Position numbers and translations under genes: made by a program | From: Galaxea fascicularis | Lineage: Eukaryota > Cnidaria > Anthozoa > Scleractinia > Euphylliidae | NCBI GenBank assembly: GCA_948470475.1 | Contig: OX419346.1 | Coordinates: forward strand, 4,255,231 to 4,319,230 | Length of the DNA: 64,000 bases | Direction: 5' to 3' | Shown: in pieces, positions 21,673 to 34,900 of the stretch | Numbering within the stretch: position 1 is the first letter of the stretch | How the letters are laid out: the number at the start of each line of letters is the position of its first letter | Notes under the pieces: model-generated | What the model was told of the DNA's origin: nothing | What the model saw: the letters and a program-made list of their open reading frames with translations, nothing else | The model's database searches: none

Positions 21673-21940
21673 AGGCAGCCCAATCGTGGTGTGTGTCATC
21701 AAAAGTTGATATAGAAAAATTGACCGTTAAAAACCTTGAATTCCAACGAACCGAGTAGCGGTGGAAATATTAATACTCTAGCCATTAAAATGAACAGTGA
21801 CCTGGGATTTAAAAAAAAAAAGCGATGATGTTGCATTTAGACGTCCGAATATTAATATCTCCAGCGCTACTCGGTTCGGCGTTGGAATTCTAGGTTTTTA
21901 ACAGTTAACTTTTGATGACACGACCACGATTGGGCTGCCT
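21673..21940. repeat. 268-bp foldback element with arms of about 100 bp
   Basis: The left arm starts GGCAGCCCAATCGTGGT and runs through 'catcaaaagtt', 'gttaaaaacct', 'gaattccaacg' and 'ccgagtagcg'. The right arm carries the same blocks as reverse complement and ends ACCACGATTGGGCTGCC. Two small indels separate the arms. The loop is AT-rich with no coding sequence. A stable hairpin is expected. Confidence 0.8.
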
Positions 21941-23515
21941 GTGGTGTAGGGCGATCAAAAATACTGAAAATTTTAGCATGAACACGGATTCCCGTTGCAA
22001 AATAGAGGAGCGGTATACACAAGTCTCACAGTATAGGATCTAACCAGCTACGTGTGTATATAACGAAAACATGCAAGGCTGGCTACATGTGGGGCCCAGA
22101 TACATTTTCAAAACAACCAATATTGCGCAAGGCACTGATTTTCTTCAGCAGTGTCTTACAGATTACCAAGATTACGTCCTAGCATCTTTGTTTCAAAACG
22201 TGAGTATAAAACCGAAGTTGTCTTCTTGAAATGCATATTAGTCTTGAAACGAGAGTTCATTCGAGCTCCTAATCTTGTTTGTTTTTTTCTTTTTTAATGT
22301 ACGTTGAGATAGCCAAAAGCAGATAACGGACATTACGGCGCAATCGAGAATTAAAAGGTTGAGGTTAAGAATCCAACTATTTATATTGAATGCGTATCGA
22401 CCATAAGGTCTTATGTGTTACTAACATAATATAGCATGGGCATGGCATGGCCGAACGGCCGAATAACAAATTGCTTTGCTGGTTGCATACACAATCTGAA
22501 GCCTGCTGGTTTTTCGGTTTAAAACGTTTTCTAAGACTGAGTACCGTCCAGTGAGAAACGTGATCAAAAAGCAAGAAGCTACACAAATAGGATTTACAGG
22601 CAGACAGTTGCTAGTTGACGATAGAGATATGAAGTGGCTTTAATATTTAAATTACATCAGATAGCAATAAAGTTAAATAGCACTAGAGCAACTTTCGCAA
22701 TGATTAAAATCTCAGATCAAATGTACACCACACTGGATTATCATAGCAGTGCCCTTGCTTTTCAGCAGATGCTGAAAGTAATCTCTGACCAAATTTAGCA
22801 AAACATTTCCCCACGCGAAAATCTTTCCTCGCAAATTCATGATGGTATTTTTAAGACGTGCGCTTATTTTTGGCACCCGCGCGTATTGACAAAGATCGCG
22901 AACTCTGTTTTCACGCTTTTTGTCATCATCTGTCTGCTTCTCAGTATTTGGTTAGTTTTCTCTTATCACCCCCACGGGTAACTGGTATTTGCTTAAGCTC
23001 CCTAAGAAACGCAAAGAGAACAAACCCTGTTGTCAATGTGTCGATTCTTTCGAGTTTTGCCGAATACCGTAAAAACATCGGCTCTTCTCGGTATTTGTAT
23101 GGCCTATACGGTGACGTACGGCTAGGTAGAGTACAGTTTTTGAACCCTCTGCCCGTTAAGCGAGAACGCCCGTCCTGAGCAGGGTCTTTTAAACAGAAGA
23201 CATTTCCTTATATGTATTTAAGGTCGTTATTGTTCCAAACATTGTCAGGGTTTCAAAACACTCATACACCCAAACATGGATCAAGTACCCCCCGGGCTTC
23301 CGTATCGCACGGGTGTTTCGTTGTTATGAATATCTGAGCACCACTGCCAATTTCTTCCAATCAACCTTCACAAACTCATTAATTATTCATCAAGTTAAAA
23401 CAAAGGAAATCCCAACCGTGAAGGGGGTTTGGATACCCGGTCTTAATTAGCATAGATTTTGACGATTTTACTTCTCCGTTAATTCCTTAGTTTTTGTTTC
23501 AATTGAGAAGATAGA
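21941..23515. other. Intergenic, no gene seen
   Basis: Ordinary AT-rich sequence. Short open frames (for example 22858-23178 on plus) lack start context, splice partners or recognisable motifs. Confidence 0.45.
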
Positions 23516-23652
23516 TCAAACACTCGACACAGTGTTCCATCGGCCATCCAAACACCTCGAATCCCGTCAAAAATACTCCGCTGCGCGTCGTATTTTCAAC
23601 TTTCTTCTCGGTGTTTGGATATCCCGATGAAACACTGTCTCTCGTGTTTGAT
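23516..23652. repeat. 137-bp foldback element
   Basis: The left arm 'tcaaacactcgacacagtg…catcggccatccaaacacc' faces the right arm 'ggtgtttggatatcccgatgaaacactg…cgtgtttga' in inverted orientation. Each arm is about 60 bases and the arms differ at about one base in six. 'aatactccgctgcgcgtcgtatttt' sits at the apex. It is non-coding and MITE-like. Confidence 0.75.
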
Positions 23653-24130
23653 GCATTACTTCGAACTCCCCCTACAGTACTTTTCTCCAAGATTTCTTTA
23701 CGGCACATCACATATCATGTCGCTGTAACAAAAGGCATTGTAACTTTTCTTATCAACGATATTATTGTAAACTCTGGTATTAGCCTCCAGCTAAAGACTG
23801 TAACTAAAACCGGAAGAACTTCAAGAGTGCAATGTTCTCAGTATCAATCATTTTATCGCAATCCACGCCAAATGAACACCTATTGTAGCCGACATATGTT
23901 CGTACTTGTCAACTGGTGGTGTTTTCATTTATTGATTTTCTCGAGTCCTGATTAAAACGATAGCACGTACTTTACGAGCCTGCCATGCAGTTAATATTCT
24001 TCTGTCACACCATACTGCTATTCCCCTGACGAACTGTCATGTAACGGTTACCCAGTAGCTAATTTAGTGATGAGTGAAGACGGGGTATAATGCTATCTCG
24101 ATTTCCTCCATCACGACAGAAAGCGGTAAC

Positions 24131-25810
24131 ATGGACAACAATGAGAATCTGGCGAAAGTGAGCAAGCTTGAGGTAACCAGAAAGAAGGCATGTTTATGGA
24201 AGCTAATTGCAATCGCTGCTTCTTTTGGGGTTGTAGTATTGGCAGCCCTGTTAATATGGCAAATAGCCACTCGCCCTGCCTCTAGCCAGAAGGCGTCATG
24301 CAAGACTTCTGGAACTGATAACACCTCGTCTTCTTCGACTCCACCTTGTCCACGGATGCCAACCATTCATCCTTTACCTAATCCTTTGCCGGTGGAATTA
24401 GAAAAGGTTTTTAAGGAAATAGAGACCATGTTGACAACAATTGTGGACAAGGAAACGTCGTTGCCTGGAATTTCAGCGAATGTCTTTTACCGGGATACCA
24501 TCCTCTGGAAAGGACATTTCGGCAGCAAATTGTTCAAAGTGAAATACAACTCGACACCTGATGACAATACAGTGTATCGTATTGGAAGTATCACAAAGAT
24601 CTTCCCTGTGCTCTTAATTTACAAGCTGTACGAGAAAGGTGTCATACAATCAATTGATGACCCTTTGAGTAAATACGTCCCTGACTTCAACATAAGAAAT
24701 CCTTTCAGCAACGAGGACATCACGCTGAGAGAAATCGCGAGTCAGATGTCGGGCCTTCCACGAGAAGCACCTTGTATTTACCTCTGTGAAGGAACCAATT
24801 CCACGGAGCAGCTGGCGCTTCTGAAGAGCAGAAGCCTGGTATTCGCCCCTTGGAAAATGCCATCTTACAGTAACCTGGGATACGTTCTGCTGGGTCGCTT
24901 GATTACAGAGTACGTACTCAACACGACATTTGAGGAGTGGGTTCAAGATGAGATGCTTAAGCCTCTTAGGATGAGCAAAACTGGATTCGAAATCACACCT
25001 CAAGTCGAAAGGAATATGGCACTTCCGTACCACAACAACGGGCAAAGGTTACCTTTATCGAGGATCGGCTGGGCAGTTCCTGCTGGGGGAATGTACTCCT
25101 CTCTAAGCGACTTAACCAAATTGGGAATGATGTTCACCAGGCCGACGAGCCAAAGCGTCTTCAAACCGTCCACACTTCGTGAGATTGCCCTGCCTGCGGA
25201 TATCGCTCCTGATGGGACAACCCTTTGGGGATCACCATTCGAAATGTATCTCTCTAATGGATTTCTCGTGCGAGGTAAAGCGGGAAACATCGACAGGTAT
25301 GATGCTTACTTTTCCTTTGCACCACAACTTGAACTTGGTATCAACATTTTGATAAGCGGATTTAACTTTGTAAAATCTAAAGGAATGTCATCGTACTTAA
25401 TCGGCAAAAAGGCCTACAATCTGATATTACCAGTACTTAACCGTACGTTATTTTCCATAGACAAGAAGGCGACCTTTCCAATTACTCCAAAGACATTCAT
25501 TGGATGGTACCTTGTGGAGCAAACAAACATACCGACCCTGACCAAAACCTACAATGCCTCTATAACAGAATCAAATGGCGTGCTAATCTTTAAAGGTTTT
25601 TCAGAAACGGCATTCCCTTTTGCGGTAAGGTACATCGGAGATGCGCTGGTTTTCCGGGCGGAGTTTTTGAATCCTAAGCTTTCCTGTCTCTCGGTAAGAA
25701 TTGGGATATTTGCCGACCTCCATTTTGATCCTACAGAACGCGATGGATTGTCTCATGGATTTAACATACCGCAATGGGCGATGGTTGGACGACGGATAAA
25801 GAAGACCTGA
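24131..25810 (+). CDS. Membrane-anchored beta-lactamase-fold serine hydrolase (LACTBL1-like), paralogue 2, 559 aa
   Basis: Start chosen at ATG 24131; the frame is open upstream to a GTG at 24074 but there is no earlier ATG. One signal-anchor segment (about residues 22-46, ending LLIWQIA, matching LLIWQVL in paralogue 1), then a Ser/Thr/Pro and Cys linker, then the hydrolase domain. SxxK is S153-I-T-K156 (GSITK), YxN is Y246-S-N248 (PSYSNLGYVLLG), and the third motif is KAG in 'GKAGNIDRYDA'. The blocks 'DDPLSKY.PDF', 'IASQMSGLPREAPC' and 'MPSYSNLGY' are shared with paralogue 1. The frame is intronless, a shared trait that suggests duplication after intron loss, or an intronless ancestor. The 5-kb head-to-head spacing makes a shared minimal promoter unlikely. 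Expected to be an extracellular or luminal serine hydrolase of unknown substrate. Confidence 0.9.
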   Translation: MDNNENLAKVSKLEVTRKKACLWKLIAIAASFGVVVLAALLIWQIATRPASSQKASCKTSGTDNTSSSSTPPCPRMPTIHPLPNPLPVELEKVFKEIETMLTTIVDKETSLPGISANVFYRDTILWKGHFGSKLFKVKYNSTPDDNTVYRIGSITKIFPVLLIYKLYEKGVIQSIDDPLSKYVPDFNIRNPFSNEDITLREIASQMSGLPREAPCIYLCEGTNSTEQLALLKSRSLVFAPWKMPSYSNLGYVLLGRLITEYVLNTTFEEWVQDEMLKPLRMSKTGFEITPQVERNMALPYHNNGQRLPLSRIGWAVPAGGMYSSLSDLTKLGMMFTRPTSQSVFKPSTLREIALPADIAPDGTTLWGSPFEMYLSNGFLVRGKAGNIDRYDAYFSFAPQLELGINILISGFNFVKSKGMSSYLIGKKAYNLILPVLNRTLFSIDKKATFPITPKTFIGWYLVEQTNIPTLTKTYNASITESNGVLIFKGFSETAFPFAVRYIGDALVFRAEFLNPKLSCLSVRIGIFADLHFDPTERDGLSHGFNIPQWAMVGRRIKKT

Positions 25811-27460
25811 TGTGATCTTGTGGTCATCAATTGCATAAAGTTGAACACGTAGTCCTTGATATCTGAATTCTGTTCAACTTTTGTTCTGGTTCGGCGGTTC
25901 CGACTTACCGAACGTTTCGAATTTCCTTAACTTTTAGGTGATTTCTCGGGACGTTTCTAACAGTTCTGCTTTGTAGAGATAAAAAAAAAACAGCTGTTAT
26001 GCAACAAGTTGCAAGCAGACGAAAACGTTGAACACTACAGCTCTCGTAGAAATGTTAACCATTCCTTCTAAGGTGCAAAACGAGATTTAGCACGTACTTA
26101 AAATATCGAGTGCTCTATTACTTAATTAATTTTTAAATAGTAAATGCCTGATGGTTGTGTAACGTTGCGATGTGTTGAAGAAATGAGTTGACGTGAATCC
26201 AATTTGGCTGTTTAGCGTTTTGTTTAATTTCCGTTTACTTTACCACTATTCAAAAACAGATCCCGCAAAGTTATTTTCCGAATGAATAGAGAGAACCAAT
26301 GATATCAGAGGCTCCGCTTGGACTGATGCCTTGGTAACGTATTTTACAATTATTCGTAGGTCGAATTGATAACATTAGGTGCTTGCAATATTCCGCAAGA
26401 CTGAGGAGGATAATAGTTTTGTTATTCAACAAATTGATGGCAAAGCACAATTTACTGAGTTTGTTGTGGAAAAGCTGGAAATACCGCCATTTTCACCACG
26501 ACACACAAATTTACGTATATCGCAGGATTCTAGTTGAGTACGCACGGCGAGCGCCATGATCATAATTGGACATTGCCACAACGCGTTAAATAATAATAAT
26601 AATAATAATAATAAATAATCAAAAATGCAGATGTCCCGATGGTCTGTCAAATTTACTGGCGTCCACTTCACAAAGTTGTGGACAGCAGAAAGGCCGGAAG
26701 AAGAAGGAAACAAAAATATCCCAAATTCCGAATTTTTTTTCGGAACCATGGATCGATATGTTATATAATAAGACAGGGATTGTAGGAAATAATAAGACAA
26801 AATACTTTTTGGCCCAAGAAAGCTACTCACATGTAATATGGTAAATGAAGCTTGCTTGTTGTGGCAAGAGAAATTCTTTATCGATGTAAGAATTTGAAAT
26901 AAACTCTTCTGAAACGTCTTAAAAATGTAGTATCATCGTCAACAGTATTATCAGGTTGTTTTTCCATACAATGCCATAACTCTGTGCATAGGCGACCGAT
27001 CAGTTTTCAATAGTGTCTCTTTCTGTCTGTCATCCAGTCTGTTTCTTTGTGTGTGTGTGTGTTTTTTTTTTAAATTATTTAACCCTGTCACAAACTACGT
27101 CTCTTTGTCTCGTTTATTTTGCTTTAGCAGTTACTAAGAAGCACACAAAATAAGAAAATTATTAAACCGCCATCCCCTATTTGGCGGCCAAAAGTCTAAG
27201 TTCCGATGACGGTTTTTCTGGTGTTTTTTATCTCTGTTAAGTGGCCAGCTCCACTTTCCTTTTCCCCGAGCGCGGCCGCTTAATAGGTTTAACTGGATAC
27301 GTTCCGCCCTATCTACTTCATTAATCACCTCCATTTCGTACGCGAGAATCTAGGAACATGGGAGGGTAAACTCGATACAAGATTGTCAGATTGTCAGCTG
27401 TGATTTACGAAGCAAAAATGGTTTGCTCCTCCAATGTAACCGGCCCCTATAGATCGTACG
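25811..27460. other. Intergenic between LACTBL1-like gene 2 and AATF
   Basis: The two genes converge here, so this region holds both 3' UTRs. A (TAA)n microsatellite lies at 26587-26615 and a GT-run at about 27050. 'tttatt' at about 27113 on plus would be an AATAAA signal for the minus-strand AATF, but other candidates exist. No gene is seen. Confidence 0.5.
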
Positions 27461-28882
27461 TTATCTGAAAACACTGATATCAACAGCTTGATCTTGTTGT
27501 TTCGCTCCAAACAGCGAGGAAAACAGCTCGTTTCTGTCGAACAAGAAGGAAGAGAAAAAAATAACCGATGGCAGTAAGAGAGAGGGGGAATTTAATTTCT
27601 GCCTTTTTCTGGTTACAAAATGCAGTCAATGTTACGGAGATAGACTGATATAACTTTTCATTGGACAAAATTCGCTATCCGTTTTTCAATCTACTTTGCT
27701 GAAACAAGTGTTGGCTTTAGACCAACAAAAGGTCACAAAAGTGAATTTTCAGGGAAGGAATGAGCCGCACTAAGCCTTTCAACGGAACACTCAAGGATCT
27801 CGCATGGATGAAACTTGAAAACTCGTTAATTGTTAACGTTTTTAAAATGGCATCCATTTTCCCCATGCGCAACCCAACCAAAATAATTTCAGAGTGGTTT
27901 CCAAGCACTAAAGCAGTAGATTGAAAGAAAATGAGACTATTATTTTGGATTTCAAGATATTGTTATCTTCCCTTTCAATGGTTTCTGGAGGTTTTGCTCA
28001 GCAAATTAAGTTGTGAAGACTGCGTGGGTCACCCGACACAAAGACTCCGAGGGAACGTTGAAGAACTCCTCAACTGTTCTGACACGCCCTAAAGTAGATG
28101 TAATGGGTCTATTTTTTCGTTTTGTTTCGGAAAAGAAATACTGGCAATACACGGTGAAGCAGCTTGGTCAGACTTCTCAGGTCATTCCCTCAAGAGTATT
28201 CCGTTTGCGTTTTTGTTTAAATTGAAAACATTCTTTCACTCATTTCCTCATTCCTAAAACGGAATCAGAATAAGCGGAATAGTCCGAGAGGACCTATGAT
28301 GTATCAACATCCTAGATGCAGGACTCACTGAGAAGCGTGACTACGGATCTGCGATGTAAAACAGATGTTCTAAACATTGATACTCTCTGAACAGTAAAGT
28401 GAAGATATAGTGACACTACCAACCTTGAGGAGTCTGTCATGTTTCCTTTCTCTATTGGCGCCATGAAGCTGACTAGCTTTCCATGCACGCTATATCTACA
28501 GAAAAAAGCGATCGTTAATATTGTTGAGAAAAAGGGCAAACGAATGCAGCAGAAGAGAGAGACCTGCTTCGCTTGGAACGTAGTTACATGTAGCTTTAAC
28601 GGTATTTATAATCTGCTCACCGAATTTTTCGGCCTTTGCTGGCTTTGGTATCGACCTTCTTTTTCACTTTCCTTCGGAGTTTTTGAAGCTCGAGCCATTG
28701 CCTAAAAATAAAGGGAGTTGAACATATATCATCTGCTGGTGTATGTGTTATTCTGGGAAGATGCAAGCAGTGAAAACCGGAATTTTCTTGGAGAGAACTC
28801 GCAAGAAAGAGGAGAGAAATCGAAATAACAGAAGATATTTCACATTGAATGCATTTGTTCAGAGCTCATTTATAAAAACGAT

Positions 28883-28937
<55 letters not shown>

Positions 28938-31900
28938 GTAGTAGTAGTCGTGGTAGGGGTAGTGGTGGTGGTGGCGATGGCGATGGCGGTCTCGTGAGCG
29001 GGAGCGGCAGCATTCATTCATTCGTAGTAGTAGTTAAAAACACAAAACTCAAAATAATGCCTTTCCAAAACGATCCTGTTTCTACAATTCTTTCCCTGAA
29101 ACAAAGTGTGACAACCCCATGGTGTTACCTTCCCATCTCTACTGGGTTGCCTGTGCTTCCACTTGTTTTCTGCTCAATGAACTCCCGTAAAAGCTGTCAA
29201 GACCAACAACAGATGCAGTGTCCAGTTTTAGTTTAAGTCTATCGTCAAAATTTACATGCGATGAGAAGGAGGGGCAAAAAGAAGGCGACGTGGAAAAAAA
29301 AAACGATGTGATGGACAGCTCCAGTGAAGCTATGGTTCCAAACAAATTGGCCAGGATTGTAGAACCTACAGTGTTAGTATAAGCCTTCCCCTTCTTCCCC
29401 TTTGCAATAGGGAGCTGTAGCGACGACGGCGGGAACGACAATGAGAACGCCATGAAACGGTGGGTATCATAAAAAAAACTGCTGCGCTGCACGTGCGTTT
29501 TACATTTTGGTACATTTCTTTGCTGTGTTCTGCAAAACAACAACGTGCAATGACCAAACTTAGGTTTTCTGGAGAACGTCTGCGCATGAACGTTTCTTTC
29601 GTTGCTCTTCGTTTCGTAGTAACTTTGAACCAGGATAGTTCGTCAGCTAACTCTACGTTAAACAAACTGGAAAATCCCGAACACGAGAAAAATTAATATC
29701 CGGGTACGAGATGGAAACCTTTTTTCTTTTCAAATTACCTGATGATAAAAGTCATCGTCATCAAATATCTCTGGGTCATAGTCTTTCAAATGCAAATCTG
29801 ATTGTTCCTAGAAAACAAGTGTTAAGAAAATTAATGATTAAAATTATGCTTCATAGAAACATGACCATCAGTTTCTTGCCAAAGCTTGAAGATCGAAAGG
29901 GCAAAGTTTTTCCGGAAATCAATAATTATGGTAATAAATAATAATGATTTCGTTTTTTTAGCGCTGAGCCAATAATTGCCCTTGGCGCTTTACAAAACTA
30001 ATACGTTACAACAATGTGAATCTTAACTTTTTTAATCCTAATATCAGCATGTTTAATTATCCTCCACACTGGACTCCATACATTTTTTATGGTAACGACA
30101 AGGAGAACTTGTTGAACAATCAAGACTTTTATTATATCTCTCAGTTAGTACGCGCGCTGTGATTGGTCAATTTTGCGGGCCGTACTCTGTTGTACGGCCC
30201 GCTAAATTTGAAAGTTTCCTTTTCCGCGCGCTTGATTAACCTCAGAGGTATAACAAATATCTTACTAACCTCGTTTTCTCAGTCCGTACTGTAAGTTACG
30301 GATCCTTCTTTTTTCCTGTTGATTTATGGCCCGCGAGCTTCGCGCTTGGGCCATAAGTGAACGGGAAAAAACTCGGTCCGTAACTTAAAGTACGAACCTC
30401 GAACTCGATTAGTAAGAGGTATGTATTACTTGTTGATCACTTCCTTTTTTCTCACAACCTTTGTTTGATTCAGAAGTGTTGCTATAAGGAGAATTCAAAT
30501 ATTGGTCACTCTTAGGGGTCAAGGGTTAATAATAGCAGTCGTAAAACAGAGGATACAAGACTATAAACTGAACCTAGATGTTCAGTAACTACGTAATTTT
30601 AATAAACAAACACAGGCAGGGAAAATGCGTCAAACGCGGGGAAATGCCATCAAGCAAATGACGATTGGTTTTGGACTTGTAACCTTCGTCGACTGAGAAA
30701 GTGGTGCGTTTTTATAACCAATCACAGAGCATTACAAAGCAAAACCAAAGAAAACACGAATGAGTTTCGACACTCGAATGAAAACCGCTCAAACAATCAA
30801 AGATACATGTAATATACTATACAAACCTCACTGGGTTGCGAGTGTTGTTCATCACCTTCCTCGGACTTGCCCAATACTCTGTAGGAGGTTCGTTTTAGCT
30901 GGGTCCGTTTAATGAGACGGCCTTTGTCAGATAAAATCTTCGATTTGATGAAAAGGAAAAGAAAGGGTTATTTTTTCAACTGAAGATTGCGACGAGCTCC
31001 TCTTCATGGCAATTTATTGTTTGAATCAAGGAGAAAAACGTAGTAATATTCGATTCGTCCAAAAGTTATTAAAATTTGAAAGAAATTTCTATAAATTTAT
31101 GATACAGCCGTTACTACTTTACTTAATACTTTGCAGCTAGCTGCCCATCTGCCATACTGAGTACAGATGATCACTGTACACTGGCCAGTAAGTTAAAAGA
31201 CAAACAAACAAACTAAACCAAAAAACACATGCACTTTTACGCAAAACGTGGCGAAATGTGGTCTGATCTACTTTCACACTTATCAGGATTGGGTGGCGGC
31301 TAACTGATAGGCTGGTCACCTGTCCCCGAAGCCTCAACTGCTCTCGAAGATACGCAACACATTTACGTTCCTCTCCATTTTTGGAAAATGCGTGTGTTAG
31401 AAAAAAACAGTTAAAGCTCTTTTACTCACATGATTTATCTGTGCTATGGTTGATCTGTCAAAGGAACTGAAAGACTGCGACGAAAACAAGAAATTACGTT
31501 AAAATATAATAATTGAATGCCCGGCAATGCTAACTGGAAAGTGTAAAGATTTCAAACAAATGTTACAGTCCGCATTCAACATAACTCTTTAAAATCGCAA
31601 ATGACTCTTTAAGGCCCTGGCAATCAAGGACACATTGTTGCGGACACAAATGTTTCTCCGTTTGCCCGCGCGCGCAAAATTTGTTGTGGACACCAATTTT
31701 GTGTCCGGGACACAAAAAATGTTTCTGCCAAACTGTCACACACGGTAGCACTTGGACCCAGAAAGACGCCAAATGATTGTTGCAACTGCGTTATAAAATA
31801 GAAGAGACATTAATTTTCATCCACATGTACCTTGCTGTTAAACTTTCCCGACGCTAAACGTGTTTTTTCACTCCACTTTGATATCGTTGCGTCTCTGTAA

Positions 31901-34900
31901 CTTGTAAAGGCTGCGTGTCGCTTAGAGATGTATTCAGCAAATTCTTGGGTGGCCTGTGGTGCAGGACAAAAGTCAAATTTTTAGTTGAAAGGTGCGACCG
32001 TACAATTGTACATCTAGGTAACGTTCCGCCCTTTACAGAAACGCAAAATAACATACACCTGGATGTCACTTTATTAAATTTGTGTCCAATATAGGTTACC
32101 CCGTAAAAAATGATAGAAACGATTAATAACGTTTTAGAAGAAATGGACCACGTCAACGAGGAATAAATAAAGCTTTTCTCTCTCGCTGTATAAAATTATG
32201 AGAATCTAGGGCATTAAAATTAAGAGGCGGCTTTCAACTTTACAGGAGCCTTTCTACTGAATAAGTAAAATAATACTGACCAAATTTGCGTGTCACATTT
32301 TCTACAATGTAAAAGATGAGCTACATCAAATTATCATCAGAATTCTCCCAACTTCACAGTTTTACTGTATTTACACAATGTTCAGTGTGCACTGTTTCAT
32401 TGCCTGTATCCTTCAACAGCATGTCATTCGTGAAATTATTCAAAACAGAAAACCCTACTGATGTTTAGGGGATCTACCATACCCCACAGTGACCTCACTT
32501 ATAAATGTACAGTAAGTTCCTCCCCTGCCACCCCTCCCCCCACCACTTAACTACCACCCCCTGGGGGTATCTACTCACCAAGTCATGTTTCCTCTTGGCG
32601 GGGAGTTTCAGGGTGGTGTTAGTTTGTTCCCTACTGGTGTGGTCCTTGTCACTGGCCTCATCTGCCTCATCCACCACCGCCACCTCCTCCTCTTCCTCCA
32701 CCTCATCACCACCCTCATCAACACCATCACTTTTCTCATCTTCTGTATCGCTGGGAATTTCTTCATCATTGTCACTGCCCTGAGCTGTAGTTTTGCTCTC
32801 TGTTTCTGGGTGTAAAATATTTGCTGTGTCTGGATTCTGTTCCAGCAGTTTTTCTTGCATCCAAAGCAAGTTTCCAAGAAGCTTGGCAACTGATTTCTTT
32901 CCTGCAAATTTTAAGCAAGGGAGAAGGTGGACTGTAACCCACAGAAAAACTGATTATGAAAATTAAGAAAACTATATATTTTTCAAAAGAAATGAAATTT
33001 CCAAGGACCATAATGTTTGAATACTTAATTTATCACGAAATAAATCCAGAGCTCAAGGCAGTTAATGTCAAACAGCTGTACACGTAATAACAACAATAGT
33101 GGTAACAGTAACAACAACCTTGACAGCAACAGTTACAGTAACAATACAGTTTCCATGTAGCAGTGATGGTCACGGCGATGGTGATGATAATGGTGGTGAT
33201 GTTGACAGTTACCACAGCCATAGCTGTAGCCAAAGTCACAGCACAAATCATCATCAGTATCACCACCATTACCATCACCATTGACAGAACTATCACTGTT
33301 ACATGTCTTTTTCACTGCTGCAACAATGCCTCTCCCCGTCTTCCCCCCCCCCCCCCCCACCCCGCCACCACTATTTATTTTACTTGAATCATTATAACAA
33401 CTGCAGGGGCCAACAGCATTTGGACAGCTGGTTAGGCCTTTACCTTTTATCCTGTGAGCAAGCTCTCCCAAGGAGTGGGGACAGGGGAGGGTTAGGAGAA
33501 GGACTCCTTTCTTCCCTTCCCCACCCCTGTTAGACAACTTGCTCTCAGCCCAGCTAACTGTAGCACCAGCCTAACTCAAATTACCTTGCCTGTAGACCTC
33601 CTTTAAATTATTGTCCCCAGAGGAACTGAACTCTGCCAACTGATCCTCTTGAGGAAGTCTGTTAGCAATCATGAGAGCCTTCTGTAACCTTATGCGCATC
33701 TCAAGAAACCTATCCCACAAATCTGTAAAATTTGAGATCATGGAAATAATGTTAACAAATAATCGGTATTTTATACTGTCATACACATACTGGGAAAACA
33801 AATCCAATAATATTCTCCCCACAGACATCAATGTTACCACAGTTTTTCTTGATATTGTGTGACACTAAGTAACGGCACAATGGACCATGGCCAAACGACT
33901 AAGTTTAGGTCCCAGAGAAACATTTGAGCGAACCAAAAAAAAAAAAAAGTTTTTTCCCTTAGGGTACTTTTGTGCTCTGCAGGAAAGAGCAGAGATTTAC
34001 ATGTAGTCTTTGTAGCTGTTTAAGGTTTTACAGGGGTTTAGATCTCACAGATAAGCGAACATTTCAAGATTTTTCATTGCCGCATTATCCCACTACCTGG
34101 ATTTACATGACTTGTACATCATTATTTTCTTTAATTAAACCTAAGGTTTAAAGTTAAGTCCAGCAGAACAGGAAATGTGTAAACAAAGTCTGTTGAACTG
34201 AATAAGCAGGGACAATAATTATTGCTTTGTTGTTTGTCCTGTGGGCTTGCAGAACTTGTTGCTGATATTTTAGAACTCCTGCACTCATAGTTGAATCTAT
34301 GCCCATATGACCTTCCAAATACTACAGATGTAGCGACACATACACTGTACATGATACTCTATCACTGGAGGAGGCTCCTGGGCTCAGCTTGGCCATTAAA
34401 CTAAATGTAACTTCAAGCATTGTTTTCAAAATACATGTAATTGACAAAAACATGAGTGACGATTAATCTTGACCTTTAAATCCAAATTTCTCTAAATCTA
34501 GTCTACTCTGTACTCTGTCTACCCTGGGTTACAGACTGGTTATTATGCTTAAAATTAAAACATTACTGTATATGTAGTCCTGCATGTACTGTAACATTTG
34601 TGACATCAAATTAAGTCTGAACTGTCTCCAAAAGAGAAACAACAATATAAGATTATTATGCTCTCACATGTGTTGAATACCCTTCAGTTATCGCCTTACA
34701 TACAATACACATAACTTGATGTTTATTTGGTAGAAAAACATTAGTTCTCCCATCTAAGTCACCAAGAAATAAAATTATGGACATTTAGTGATTTAGTGGG
34801 GAGATTATACAGTTTGGTATTAGGGCCTCCATACCCTGTAGAAAACATGTTATAATCAGTTTGTTAAAGCAGCTGACTTACTTAGCTGATTCTTGACTGC

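Noticed and set aside
17443..25810. Recent bacterial horizontal transfer of the beta-lactamase-like genes
   Set aside because: Lack of introns invites the idea, but signal-anchor design and LACTBL1-like features point to an animal family; no direct evidence for recent transfer.
33060..33540. Several overlapping open frames at 33.0-33.5 kb
   Set aside because: They are translations of triplet repeats and a poly-C tract within an AATF intron.
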